Assembly (NCBI RefSeq): GCF_910592395.1
Contig: NC_088314.1
Coordinates: 10,290,001-10,354,000 of the forward strand
Reading direction: 5' to 3'
Length of the DNA stretch: 64,000 bases
Source of the DNA: Lineus longissimus
Taxonomy: Eukaryota > Nemertea > Pilidiophora > Heteronemertea > Lineidae
The position numbers were made by a program, and so were the translations under genes. Shown piece after piece: positions 54,701-56,316 of the stretch (within the stretch, counting starts at the first letter, position 1; the number at the start of each line of letters is the position of its first letter). The notes beneath the pieces were generated by a model. That model made no database searches. It had not been told where the DNA came from and was given only the letters and a program-made list of their open reading frames with translations.

Positions 54701-55825
54701 GGATACCATCATATCGTGCGGGTTTTTGATTTGACCTAATTTTTTAGGTCACAGAGGTCAAATGGTGTAAATTGGCCGTAACTACGGCACAATTCATAAC
54801 CGCTTAAGCTATCAACTTGAAATTTGGTACACATGACTCCCTATGTCATGTAACCTCTGACATAGAATTTCCGTCCAATTTGAATCATTTGATTCTTGAC
54901 TTGGCCACCAGGGGGCCAGAAGTTGGAACCTGAAAAGTGTGATATCTCTTATGAGTGACTTGTTTCGATAACATTTTTATGGTAGGTTCTCCTAGCAAGG
55001 ATACATCACATATCATACGGGTTTTTGATTTGACCTACTTTTCAAGGTCATAGAGGTCAAAAGGCGTGAATTGGCCGTTTGAGTGTAACTATGGCACGTT
55101 TCGTAACCGCTGAAGCTATCAACTTGAAATTTGGTACACATAACTCCCTGCATCATGTCACCTCGGACACCCAATTTCAACTGATCTGATTCTCGACTTG
55201 GCCATGAGAAGGTCAAAACTAAAAAAGGTAAAAAGTGCAATGTCTCGCTTATTAGTGACTTGTTTTCGATGATATTTTTATGGTAGGTACTCAAAGCAAC
55301 GATACATCACATGTCGTACCGACTTTGGTTTGACCTATATACTATACATGTAGCATGTTTCTTAACCAGGATGAATTCCTAACCACCAAATATCTATATG
55401 GTGAGCAAAATGGCCCCTGGCCGTTTCATTTATTTGACTAGGGGTCAAACTCTAAAGTTTTTCCAATGGCCTGAAGATAGCATGTTTTGTTACCAATCAG
55501 TCCGGTTAGCACAATGGAAGGCCTGCCTGATGCTGGGCAAGCTGGGGAATTGATTCTTTAGGTTGAATATAGCACATCTCTCAGCCTAACTACAGCAGGT
55601 GAGCAGGCTAGGCCTCGATTGTTTTATTTTGAAGTTCATTTTGATCTCCATTATCGTCTCTATTATTTCAGATACAACCTTGGCGCGTTCTACTTTGCGA
55701 CGAACTACTTCTCAAGGGCAAGATACCAGTTTCAAGAAGCTGTCAACATCTTTGATGCATACCTTGGAAGTGACCATCCATATACTTATGCTTCAAATGA
55801 AGCTTTGGCAGCTATGCCAAATTGA
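3428..55825 (+). CDS. FBA-DUF4062-NACHT-TPR protein, nephrocystin-3-like; 26 exons, 5' end off window
   Basis: Spliced gene read by joining GT-AG sites. Exons: 3428-3526, 4804-4974, 10885-10965, 11808-11931, 13877-13992, 14289-14394, 17122-17285, 17814-17927, 22833-23006, 24248-24358, 25374-25499, 26923-27118, 28045-28174, 29231-29400, 32512-32591, 35155-35349, 36861-36994, 37567-37651, 38205-38402, 38733-38870, 39659-39807, 49384-49507, 50012-50131, 51573-51719, 53053-53294, 55672-55825. They sum to 3648 bases in one frame ending at TGA 55823-55825, and every junction phase agrees. Residues are numbered from the first codon at 3428: FBA-type about 25-181, DUF4062 about 262-400, Walker A 525-533, Walker B 610-616, TPRs about 905-1215. 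Proteins with a DUF4062-NACHT-TPR core include nephrocystin-3 of cilia, but that family in invertebrates also holds many proteins of unknown role, so a ciliary or an immune-type NTPase job is inference. The start codon and any F-box lie upstream of the window. Confidence 0.9.
3818..4229. mobile_element. Small inverted-repeat element, nested in an older repeat
   Basis: Ends read GCACTTACACCACC and GTGGTGTAAGCGC, with a second pair of similar motifs inside (GCGCTTACACCAG near 3895; GGTGGTGTAAGTGC near 4172). Flanking sequence on both sides matches one contiguous repeat also present at 26151-26590, so the segment is an insertion into that repeat. Exact ends and target duplication are uncertain. 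Confidence 0.6.
4371..4765. mobile_element. TTAA-flanked MITE, ends CCCTATAACACC
   Basis: 395-bp element with perfect inverted ends CCCTATAACACCT / AGGTGTTATAGGG, flanked on both sides by TTAA (4367-4370 and 4766-4769). TTAA targets are typical of piggyBac and Kolobok transposons. No coding sequence. A fragment of the same right end lies at about 3735-3790. Confidence 0.8.
5539..5726. mobile_element. 188-bp hairpin MITE (GTGACC family), copy 1
   Basis: Inverted ends GTGACCCGTCACAGCAAAAC / GTTTTGCTGTGACGGGTCAC extending about 35 bp (including the GGCGCATGTCGC motif). Flanked by ATTT on both sides (5535-5538, 5727-5730). Other copies are at 9586, 13555 and 32832, each with its own 4-bp A/T duplication. 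Confidence 0.88.
5818..6164. mobile_element. Two pogo-like MITEs fused head to head (347-bp palindrome)
   Basis: CAGTGGAACCTCC at the left and GGTTCTACTG at the right, with centre AGAGGTTCTAGAACCTCT at about 5991. Each arm is one copy of the ~180-bp TA-target MITE seen alone at 35550 and 37116. Right side is followed by TA. At the centre the CTG/CAG tips are missing. Confidence 0.82.
6494..7058. mobile_element. Inverted-repeat element with TACACTACATAAAACGC ends
   Basis: TACACTACATAAAACGC at 6494 matches in reverse GCGTTTTATGTAGTGTA ending at 6673, giving a compact 180-bp element. A diverged third end (CCATGTAGTGGACGTAC) near 7042-7058 suggests a longer relative of which 6494-6673 is a part or an inner copy. 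The segment contains repeated AAAACGCCGGTG motifs. No coding sequence. Confidence 0.6.
7059..8342. other. Intron 2 sequence without recognised gene
   Basis: No exon, RNA gene or intact transposon seen. 7150-7267 holds a short inverted pair (AGAGTATCA... / GCATGATACTCT). 8140-8330 matches fragments of the CTATGAACCTGAAACT... repeat family seen in intron 25. Confidence 0.5.
8343..8571. mobile_element. MITE with CAGTGTTCTCC ends, copy 1
   Basis: Ends CAGTGTTCTCCACA and TGTGGAGAACACTG, flanked by the 6-bp repeat CATATC. The interior repeats a CACCCTACCTTG motif. The copy at 27633-28008 is in the opposite orientation. Confidence 0.8.
8868..9115 (+). mobile_element. tRNA-derived SINE with ATT-rich tail
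   Basis: The head has a pol III A box (TAGTACAGTGG) and B box (GGTTCGACTCC), 40 bases apart. The body contains GGAGACCGGGGTAATAATATG and GCGCTATATAAAAG, and the 3' end is an (ATT)n tail. Not a functional tRNA gene: no acceptor stem closes around it. A body-plus-tail fragment lies at 13088-13258. Confidence 0.8.
9379..9535. repeat. Imperfect hairpin repeat (GGAATTGATA ends)
   Basis: GGAATTGATAGTGCAATC at the left pairs with GTATCAATTCC at the right; the middle has TGTCTCA and GAGCTCCACCCTC motifs. Related sequence is at 56231-56316 and 57345-57450. Confidence 0.55.
9586..9773. mobile_element. 188-bp hairpin MITE (GTGACC family), copy 2
   Basis: Nearly identical to 5539-5726. Flanked by AATT on both sides (9582-9585, 9774-9777). 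Confidence 0.88.
10000..10532. mobile_element. pogo-like MITE interrupted by a TTAA element
   Basis: Starts CAGTGGAACC, ends CTTCTACTG followed by TA. The element is split at its CCTTAA|TAGAGAG motif by the insertion at 10178-10512, so only about 198 bp belongs to the host MITE. Confidence 0.75.
10178..10512. mobile_element. TTAA-target element nested in a MITE
   Basis: 335 bp with ends AGGGAACTGGAACCGCC / GGCGGTTTCAGTTCCCT (16 of 17 paired), flanked by TTAA at 10174-10177 and 10513-10516. The interrupted MITE gives the pre-insertion sequence. piggyBac or Kolobok type; no coding sequence seen. Confidence 0.87.
11521..11756. mobile_element. MITE with CAGGGGCGGATCCAG end
   Basis: 236 bp with CAGGGGCGGATCC at the left and GGATCCGCGCCTG at the right, flanked by ATACC on both sides (11516-11520, 11757-11761). 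Ends of this form are typical of hAT-like MITEs, but those normally make 8-bp duplications, so the class is open. It ends 51 bp before exon 4. Confidence 0.78.
12456..13358. mobile_element. 903-bp inverted-repeat transposon with 7-bp duplication
   Basis: Ends CAAGAGGAAATAACGTAGGA / TCCTACGTTATTTCCTCTTG, flanked by ACGCTGA on both sides (12449-12455, 13359-13365). A SINE fragment lies inside at 13088-13258. No transposase frame seen. Confidence 0.85.
13088..13258 (+). mobile_element. SINE fragment (body and ATT tail)
   Basis: Matches 8948-9115: GTCAAGTTCAAGTGAGC, GGAGACTGGGGTAATAATATG, GCGCTATATAAATG and an (ATT)n tail. The tRNA head is missing. Confidence 0.75.
13555..13742. mobile_element. 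Hairpin MITE (GTGACC family), copy 3
   Basis: Reverse orientation to copies 1 and 2. Flanked by ATAT on both sides (13551-13554, 13743-13746). Ends 134 bp before exon 5. Confidence 0.87.
14289..14394 (+). CDS. Exon 6: linker exon with recursive-type splice site
   Basis: A 106-base exon after TTTTCCTAG, ending CAAG|GTAATT, encoding 35 residues that begin [10 protein letters not shown] and end [10 protein letters not shown], a charged linker. I found it because exon 5 ends in phase 0 while exon 7 needs one leading base; this exon starts in phase 0 and leaves exactly one G. Joining exon 5 straight to exon 7 gives a stop (TAG) 13 codons in. The exon itself begins GTAAGT, so the acceptor creates a perfect 5' splice site as soon as exon 5 is joined to it. 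Its last ~43 bases plus donor are the seed of the adjoining 72-bp array. Alternative: it is not used, and exon 7 starts at an in-frame later AG (17133 or 17156); this would also keep phase 0. Confidence 0.72.
14352..16144. repeat. 72-bp minisatellite derived from exon 6 and its donor, about 25 copies
   Basis: Unit contains GATAACCAGGGCTTGGTTGA, AGGAATGCTTGAGGACCAAG, GTAAATGCTTTAATTACTGA and TATAGGGAGACT. The first copy is the end of exon 6 itself (ACTGATAACC...GACCAAG|GT at 14352-14396). Each later unit therefore carries a copy of the exon end plus a CAAG|GTAAAT donor. In the exon frame each copy reads into TGA within 7 codons of the donor. 72 is a multiple of 3, so two other frames stay open for long stretches (for example 15070-15483 plus, 15048-15470 minus); these are not genes. 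Some units have ATTGGGGGACT or lose CTTGG, and the last few share AGACAGATAACCTGGC. Confidence 0.93.
16325..16925. mobile_element. Deleted PIF/Harbinger-like element
   Basis: Long inverted ends share TTTCATCGACTCACG and CTCATTTGTCAC motifs. The outer tips are CATAGG / CTATG, next to GTA and TAA. Inside, a frame at 16476 starts [20 protein letters not shown] followed by a run of arginines and MW, which resembles the N-terminus of PIF/Harbinger transposases, and then becomes unrelated. Non-autonomous remnant. Confidence 0.6.
17122..23006 (+). CDS. Exons 7-9: DUF4062 domain
   Basis: Exons 17122-17285, 17814-17927 and 22833-23006 encode residues 233-383. After a basic stretch (KRKRKKRE, 254-261) comes [14 protein letters not shown] (264-277), the signature start of DUF4062, then [16 protein letters not shown] (about 294-309) and [12 protein letters not shown] (332-343). 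These three blocks in this order are typical of nephrocystin-3, telomerase-associated protein 1 and related NACHT proteins, where the domain has a TIR/flavodoxin-like fold of unclear biochemical role. The basic run could be a nuclear-localisation or membrane-contact patch; that is a guess. Exon 9 reads open for 216 codons past its donor because the 11-bp array that follows has no stops, but GTAAGT at 23007 is a strong donor and exon 10 continues in phase. Confidence 0.9.
17391..17604. mobile_element. Fragment of the CCTCTTGAATCCC repeat
   Basis: Matches the element at 55950-56228 in reverse orientation, starting at TTAACCTCTTGAATCCC and ending in CGCAACCACATG; one end is missing. Confidence 0.7.
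18744..18794. repeat. (CCAT)n simple repeat
   Basis: About ten CCAT/CCGT units near the left end of the composite repeat, after GGCGTCCGTCTGT. Confidence 0.9.
19379..20096. mobile_element. Inverted-repeat element with TTAGGTCTC ends, copy 1
   Basis: 718 bp, left end TTAGGTCTCATTAGGGAA, right end TCCCTAACGAGACCTTAA. A closely similar copy lies in reverse orientation at 33033-33765. No transposase frame. Confidence 0.75.
23113..23620. repeat. 11-bp array of two variants in a 33-bp order
   Basis: Built from CTACTACATTC (A) and CTTGTACATTC (B), mostly in the order A-A-B, about 46 units. Because 33 is a multiple of 3 and the units lack stops, all three forward frames stay open ([11 protein letters not shown]-type peptides). 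Lies in intron 9, 107 bp after exon 9. Confidence 0.95.
23621..23806 (+). mobile_element. 3' end of a LINE, with GATT tail
   Basis: In one frame it reads [14 protein letters not shown] then stop, like the end of CR1/L2-type ORF2 proteins. A non-coding stretch follows and then (GATT)n at 23784-23805, typical of their 3' tails. The 11-bp array appears to have replaced or invaded the upstream part. Confidence 0.55.
24248..32591 (+). CDS. Exons 10-15: linker and NACHT-type NTPase core
   Basis: Exons 24248-24358, 25374-25499, 26923-27118, 28045-28174, 29231-29400 and 32512-32591 encode residues 384-654. Exon 10 ends DUF4062 ([10 protein letters not shown]). Exon 12 contains [14 protein letters not shown], the usual lead into the NTPase. 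Walker A is [14 protein letters not shown] (525-538), split by intron 12 inside the second glycine codon. Walker B is [13 protein letters not shown] (610-622). [12 protein letters not shown] at the end of exon 15 fits the sensor strand of STAND NTPases. All key P-loop residues (G, K, S) and the Walker B aspartate are present, so the NTPase looks functional. STAND NTPases act as nucleotide-controlled switches that oligomerise on activation. Confidence 0.92.
25214..25300. mobile_element. Short pogo-like MITE
   Basis: GAGTGGAACCTCCCTTAGCG to AATTCTACTG, followed by TA. Internal deletion compared with the 180-bp copies. Confidence 0.75.
26151..26590. mobile_element. Palindromic repeat centred at about 26385
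   Basis: The left half (GCGCCGTTCATAATTAC...) and right half (...GAACGGTGTAGG) are inverted, diverged copies, with centre GGCCTTTAAAGGCC. The same family flanks 3818-4229 at 3787-4366. Confidence 0.65.
27196..27400 (-). mobile_element. Possible LINE 3' end fragment
   Basis: On the minus strand it ends with AATAAAGTTCATTTGAATTT, as at the 3' ends of some CR1/jockey-type elements. No coding part seen. Confidence 0.35.
27633..28008. mobile_element. MITE with CAGTGTTCTCC ends, copy 2, internally expanded
   Basis: Ends as at 8343-8571, flanked by CATACA on both sides. An internal unit of about 84 bp (CCCTATAGGAACCCTCTACA plus AAGGTAGG motifs) is present three times, starting near 27744, 27828 and 27912. 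Ends 36 bp before exon 13. Confidence 0.82.
28607..29116. mobile_element. Tc1/mariner-type MITE
   Basis: About 48-bp inverted ends: TAGTCCATTCGTAAATG near the left, CATTTACCAATGGACTGTA at the right, with GGGCTCTGG further in on both arms. TA flanks. Ends about 115 bp before exon 14. Confidence 0.7.
29655..30137. repeat. Interspersed repeat with CGCCCGCTCC and GGGCGTATAATG ends
   Basis: Starts TATACGCCCGCTCCGGAGAG, ends GGGGGGCGTATAATGTGCTC. A block with GATTACTGAAATTCTA and GGTCAAAAGGTCAAAGGTCA is present twice, about 156 bp apart. Confidence 0.65.
30482..30628. mobile_element. pogo-like MITE, TA target
   Basis: CAGTAGAACCTCCC to GGTTCTACTG, TA at 30480-30481 and 30629-30630. 147 bp, no coding. 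Confidence 0.85.
30753..31549. mobile_element. Longer relative of the pogo-like MITE
   Basis: CAGTAGAACCTCCC to GGTTGTACTG, TA on both sides (30751-30752, 31550-31551). Subterminal repeats read GCGGACACCTCT rather than AAGGACACC. 797 bp; the interior shows no transposase. Confidence 0.78.
31594..32215. mobile_element. MITE with CCCTTTAGCT ends
   Basis: 622 bp, CCCTTTAGCT / AGCTAAAGGG, left flank TTAA, right flank TTAT (one change). The right part repeats CGGGCGGCTACGGGCGGTA. Class likely TTAA-target. Confidence 0.65.
32832..33022. mobile_element. Hairpin MITE (GTGACC family), diverged copy 4
   Basis: GTGACCCACCACGACAAAAT to TCATCATGGCGGGTCAC, flanked by ATTT on both sides (32828-32831, 33023-33026). 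Confidence 0.82.
33033..33765. mobile_element. Inverted-repeat element with TAAGGTCTC ends, copy 2
   Basis: Reverse copy of 19379-20096, with a poly-G run near 33711-33721. Left end TAAGGTCTCGTTAGGGAG, right end CTCCCTTATGAGACCTAAG. Confidence 0.75.
33766..35154. other. Rest of intron 15
   Basis: No exon seen. 33923-33999 is a small hairpin with CAGGGTGGCCCAGAATTATT and AATAATTCTGGG, mariner-like. 34450-34469 and 34652-34673 are inverted copies of a GGTCCCATTCCTG motif. Confidence 0.5.
35155..38870 (+). CDS. Exons 16-20: C-terminal part of the NACHT module
   Basis: Exons 35155-35349, 36861-36994, 37567-37651, 38205-38402 and 38733-38870 encode residues 655-904. Exon 16 has [20 protein letters not shown], the conserved NPLYL/LxAL helix found after the NTPase core in nephrocystin-3-like proteins. 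Exons 17-18 read as helices, ending with [10 protein letters not shown]. Exon 19 begins [20 protein letters not shown], where such proteins have a winged-helix segment. Exon 19 ends HxxLxxYF-like [15 protein letters not shown]; exon 20 has [15 protein letters not shown]. This is the arm between NTPase and TPRs. No frameshift or missing splice site is seen. Confidence 0.85.
35550..35728. mobile_element. pogo-like MITE, TA target
   Basis: CAGTAGAACCTCTATTAAG to GGTTCCCCTG with TA at both ends. 179 bp, a full-length single unit of this family. Confidence 0.87.
36073..36790. repeat. GCTCACC-type interspersed repeat
   Basis: Starts TTTAGCTCACCTCCAGAGAG and contains CACCAGGTGGC, GATTTGACCTACTTTTCAAG and GGTCACAGAGG blocks in two rounds. 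Same family as intron 25. Confidence 0.6.
37116..37294. mobile_element. pogo-like MITE, TA target
   Basis: CAGTAGAACCTCTCTATTAA to GGTTCCACTA with TA at both ends. 179 bp. Lies in intron 17. Confidence 0.86.
37769..38045 (+). mobile_element. tRNA-derived SINE
   Basis: The head has A box TAGTCTAGTGG and B box GGGTTTGATCCCG. The body has GTCGTAAAAGATCCC and CAAATCGGGTTACGACGC. Different family from 8868. Confidence 0.65.
39659..55825 (+). CDS. Exons 21-26: TPR repeats and C-terminus
   Basis: Exons 39659-39807, 49384-49507, 50012-50131, 51573-51719, 53053-53294 and 55672-55825 encode residues 905-1215. TPR-like helix pairs are visible as [70 protein letters not shown] and [18 protein letters not shown], with the spacer GTNHPRVA and GSDHPYTYA between units, as in kinesin light chain/nephrocystin-3 TPRs. 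The protein ends NEALAAMPN. That is a short TPR block for the family (human NPHP3 is about 1330 residues overall). TPRs usually mediate protein contacts. Intron 21 is 9.6 kb because of a nested THAP transposon and DIRS element, yet the codon split across it (AG|A) is kept. Confidence 0.88.
39871..39935 (+). mobile_element. 65-bp retrocopied 3' end with A-tail and 14-bp duplication
   Basis: Flanked by ATACGATGAGAGTA on both sides (39857-39870, 39936-39949). The insert has AATAAA at 39904-39909 and ends in about 13 A. This is the pattern of a 5'-truncated transcript inserted by LINE machinery. Confidence 0.82.
40771..40927 (+). pseudogene. Short acidic ORF with EPYMFEP motif, in transposon copy B
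   Basis: Starts [20 protein letters not shown] and includes [12 protein letters not shown], stopping after 52 codons. The same frame occurs, inverted, in copy A (minus strand, about 58205-58362). Proteins with an acidic start and a PYxFEP motif are common in invertebrates, some with a C-terminal P2X7-like domain; that link is from memory. It lies on the strand opposite to the THAP frame, so it is either a second gene of the transposon or a captured exon. Confidence 0.45.
41378..41552. repeat. DIRS left inverted terminal repeat
   Basis: About 175 bp pairing with 47941-48113, from GTTCATACTCTACCCAGG to TTGCCAGTACTTTTT. One-base indel (CTCTACC/CCTACC). Confidence 0.9.
41835..44342 (+). CDS. DIRS ORF1, gag-like protein
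   Basis: 835 codons from the first ATG; a GTG five codons upstream is in frame too. The first 35 residues are hydrophobic ([16 protein letters not shown]). A long Ser/Pro-rich, disordered stretch follows, then a helical segment around [20 protein letters not shown] (near 43750) of the kind found in DIRS gag proteins. The C-terminus is basic and rich in Arg and Gly ([18 protein letters not shown] to KGRGGRRR). No CCHC knuckle is seen, so RNA binding would depend on the basic tail. It overlaps ORF2 by about 300 bases. It probably packages the element RNA. Confidence 0.8.
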   Translation: MLALPLLLASFLSLLGFPALLLGLLPFWVFRCPGAGVSGIISPRPGSSPARQSAPSDSATAVSSAAGTLPSASPAPRPSKKQKPTRRGPRKSGVASSKSPSAVSSQRGRGPRSSGAVSAPDSGARAGHPPFGGVPPGFSPRLSAGDPLIGAPPREIGSSPLSQGVEVSGTLDALRPDPLGVEHTPLEADLLIQELLRLPAVESLVTSKPPPGRVSSALPRRDPPAAALGRPPSSSGLDVPPAVSSVVTVSSDYTVTSDRSEATGRIPSGYEAWQAAHPNFRPLLRTSTASPWVTADSGVTPPVLPPPLVSHGGDLPPWGRGATMGHYVRSRDPRVHPDVGRVRPTISPVRPRPSLSGSAGLSSTPFVVSSPPPSLPAPGMSRQDPRPIAPGLTAQQRQVLQSLAAHLETKNLSDRAPQQQAGRPVAFELPQVPMEVDYQFDESQSSIGQAPQADCPSGTEDPTIVAGMRDLRALVRQFVPTEHCPLPPVNPALGRAPFDLFGDADEPDLAAVPDRALDELPPSPALIRASHWLDSTLRDTAPSCGGHQRSLVSTLPSTGPGAWTKAGKRFTATSPHSPSYRPEYYRVSPSGTDPVSLIPLRDDVQLAGLVVPKVLTSAPMRDAKNDEALAKETQSVLSYADLTLCALSRSLAADATDEQRILAMSLQQSLQHASDLAAKQAANAVLKRRDLLIEGLSVVRAQFLRGALRTAPLGGPFLFHDSLPDTLGAQRESDKSREGDPPPPRQAPRPRSSSWSAGRGRQPEFRRPRGASASRGPSASQGSSGSFRPRGQSEAAAPARPSNKRHRSSGQGGGGGQPKRPFRPQQRKGRGGRRR
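44044..46158 (+). CDS. DIRS ORF2, reverse transcriptase-RNase H
   Basis: 704 codons. RT blocks: [48 protein letters not shown], and the catalytic YLDDWL at residues 318-323. RNase H follows with [38 protein letters not shown] and [14 protein letters not shown], so the acidic residues are kept. The last 100 residues ([12 protein letters not shown] to [11 protein letters not shown]) are a conserved DIRS tail. The first ~150 residues overlap ORF1 and are low-complexity; the real start may be later or by frameshift. No internal stop. Confidence 0.92.
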   Translation: MRGTLLPPDRPPARVPLHGPRAGDVSRSLDAPGVRRPLVGPRPRRVPPGLFVPEGSQKLRLQPAPPISATAPQVRAEVAGSPSAPSGHNSGRVAGAGVGDLSPSPRALIGDTPSDSVVGGRLRHFAAFWVGWCQKGSPVPDMLRHGVRLDFAHPPPTTSTPHPVIPPVDPARAEALRSEVNSLLQKEAVTVVEDHSSPGFYSHIFLVPKKSGKWRLVIDLSSLNRFLRVPSFRMETTRSVATAVQPDDWAVSMDLQDAYFHIPVHPDFQHFLRFYFEGKIYQFQALPFGLASAPLIFTTVVMAFAASFHALGFKLHCYLDDWLLRCQSRPRLLKQTRFLLKTATQAGWITNLEKSELDPSQDFVFVGVRFRTREGLMSPPQDRVTKIRSLIRAFRRRDSATARQFLSLLGLLNSAADQVPLGRLYMRPLQLLLLSSWRPFSDPLDRAVALPSMLLEDVWRFWGTGTELLRGVQLRPLPPQMSLFRDASLFGWGAHLNEGDLTTKGTWSGEESRLSINILEMQAVILAVKAFSSRLRGHRVSLFSDNSTVVAYIRRQGGTRSDTLCRLTWDLLQFCRRLDIQLFPRHIPGKRNILADALSRADRLVQTEWTLHQEIVSRLAGMWDAPIVDLFATRLNKRFTLYYSPLPDDEALGVDSLSASWDGLNAYAFPPTPLLLPVLNKVASSRVRLCLIAPCWPNQAWFPV
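46161..47333 (+). CDS. DIRS ORF3, tyrosine recombinase
   Basis: Frame ends at TAG after AQHVV. The catalytic set is present: R in ATAQRRSEL (about 46750), H and R in [13 protein letters not shown] (about 47142-47180), Y in FSQHYMRD (about 47245-47268). The N-terminal core-binding part starts near [20 protein letters not shown] (46265). It would integrate the circular DNA intermediate at the TTTTA core. The start is not defined: this frame is open back to 44427, and an ATG lies at 45516, inside ORF2. I mark it from just after the ORF2 stop. Confidence 0.88.
   Translation, partial: GAPDGPPPQIAGVGPPAISPDRPGLPSGPFFLQASRLETIGHFLRERGFSEDVIRKVAQPQRQSTLTSYDSKWLVFRDWCGEHGVSPIAPTLPNFLDFLNFLFTVRKFSVQGVKGYRSAIAVTLRLTGSWQPAWDDALSSLLRNMSLERPRSLHCVPKWDLSVVLRALMRFPFEPLHLADRKHLTFKTVFLVALATAQRRSELHALAFDKLAFNERGAVLEFVPGFIAKNQAPSTSRRPVLIPSLSRVVSRDLPDRTLCPVRALRSYVDKTKDPAVRLGRKRLFLSYREGFTREIAPATVARWLVATIRQAYSMTLQSPELRRLGSVTAHEIRAISTSWAEYRGVALNEVLEAATWSSHSTFSQHYMRDCSVMTDGMLSLGPIVAAQHVV
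47334..47794. other. DIRS 3' non-coding segment
   Basis: Between the recombinase stop and the internal complementary region. GC-rich, no frame of note. Confidence 0.6.
47795..47890. repeat. DIRS internal complementary region
   Basis: 47795-47829 is the reverse complement of the element's first 35 bases. 47830-47890 is the reverse complement of the right tip including TTTTA. In the DIRS model this region templates closure of the circle. Confidence 0.92.
47941..48113. repeat. DIRS right inverted terminal repeat
   Basis: Reverse complement of 41378-41552. Followed by a 37-bp tip ending GGGAATTTTA. Confidence 0.9.
48155..48391 (-). pseudogene. THAP domain fragment of transposon copy B
   Basis: Reads [20 protein letters not shown], then [37 protein letters not shown]. 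The C2CH zinc residues (first C in APNC, C in WIRKC, C and H in CSDHF) and the FP and W positions fit a THAP DNA-binding domain. The codons N-terminal to M (tyrosine/cysteine as in copy A, VYCVAPNC) are altered here. The original frame stops in CIQ just inside; the DIRS insertion removes what followed. Confidence 0.7.
48539..49147. mobile_element. 609-bp MITE with CTAA duplication, nested in THAP transposon
   Basis: Ends CCCTTAAAGCGCC / GGCGGTTTAAGGG. CTAA on both sides (48535-48538, 49148-49151). Copy A has the uninterrupted site as TTGTTAGAGCC at about 57770. The interior has GCGCCGAATTAAC twice and GTCGACGATCGTCGCCTCTG twice near the right end. Confidence 0.85.
50554..51213. mobile_element. 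TTAA-flanked element, CTCTTTGAGA ends
   Basis: 660 bp, CTCTTTGAGA / TCTCAAAGAG, TTAA at 50550-50553 and 51214-51217. No coding sequence. In intron 23. Confidence 0.78.
51720..53052. other. Intron 24
   Basis: No exon, RNA gene or recognised transposon seen. Confidence 0.45.
53330..55480. repeat. Repeat-filled intron 25 (GCTCACC family, ~297-bp tandem blocks)
   Basis: From about 54110 (TTGGCTCACCATAGGGGAG) a block of about 297 bp recurs roughly four times: GATTTGACC at 54431, 54728 and 55026, each with AAGGTCACAGAGGTCAAA, CTTGGCCACCAGGGG and TTTTTATGGTAGGT. 53330-54110 is a more diverged copy. 55340-55440 matches 61395-61480. Confidence 0.8.
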
Positions 55826-55949
55826 TAAACAACGCCCTTACCCCACCCGTCTGTTAATGAAAAACATTTTGAGTAAAAAAGGGTCCAAAATTGATGTGTA
55901 AACAAAAGTCTTTGTTGGTTGTAAACCCTCAGTGTTGGGTCTATGTTAA

Positions 55950-56228
55950 CCTCTTGAATCCCAAAACTTGAAAATCCCGGGGTCCCAGGGTGGTCACGTG
56001 GTTGCGAAATTGGGTCTGACTTTCACGACATATAGCGCCCGCATACAACTGCCAAAGTCCCGTCCCGAGGCGCCAATTACCCAGGCATGCTCTAACTGAC
56101 CCTACTATACATCAAACACGCTATAACAAGCAATAAACTAGCGTCCCAGCTCAAGGGAATAAAAATATCACTGAGACCGACCTGTTATTTCAAAATGACC
56201 GACTGGTCGGTCTCTGCGATTCAAGAGG
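55950..56228. mobile_element. TTAA-flanked MITE, CCTCTTGAATC ends
   Basis: 279 bp, CCTCTTGAATC / GATTCAAGAGG, TTAA at 55946-55949 and 56229-56232. Lies 121 bp after the stop codon of the main gene. Contains AATAAA at 56132. Confidence 0.8.
56132..56137 (+). terminator. Candidate polyadenylation signal of the main gene
   Basis: First AATAAA after the stop (about 310 bases); a second is at 56158. Both are inside the MITE at 55950-56228. No transcript evidence. Confidence 0.3.
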
Positions 56229-56230
56229 TT

Positions 56231-56316
56231 AAGGTTTCAAAACCCTTGAGAGTGGAGCTAGATGCAGTCATTGAGAGCTCCACCCTCAAGGGTTTTAAAA
56301 CCTTAACACCGAGCGT
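56231..56316. repeat. Strong hairpin after the MITE
   Basis: AAGGTTTCAAAACCCTTGAG pairs with CTCAAGGGTTTTAAAACCTT, stem about 30 bp, loop about 20. Confidence 0.75.
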
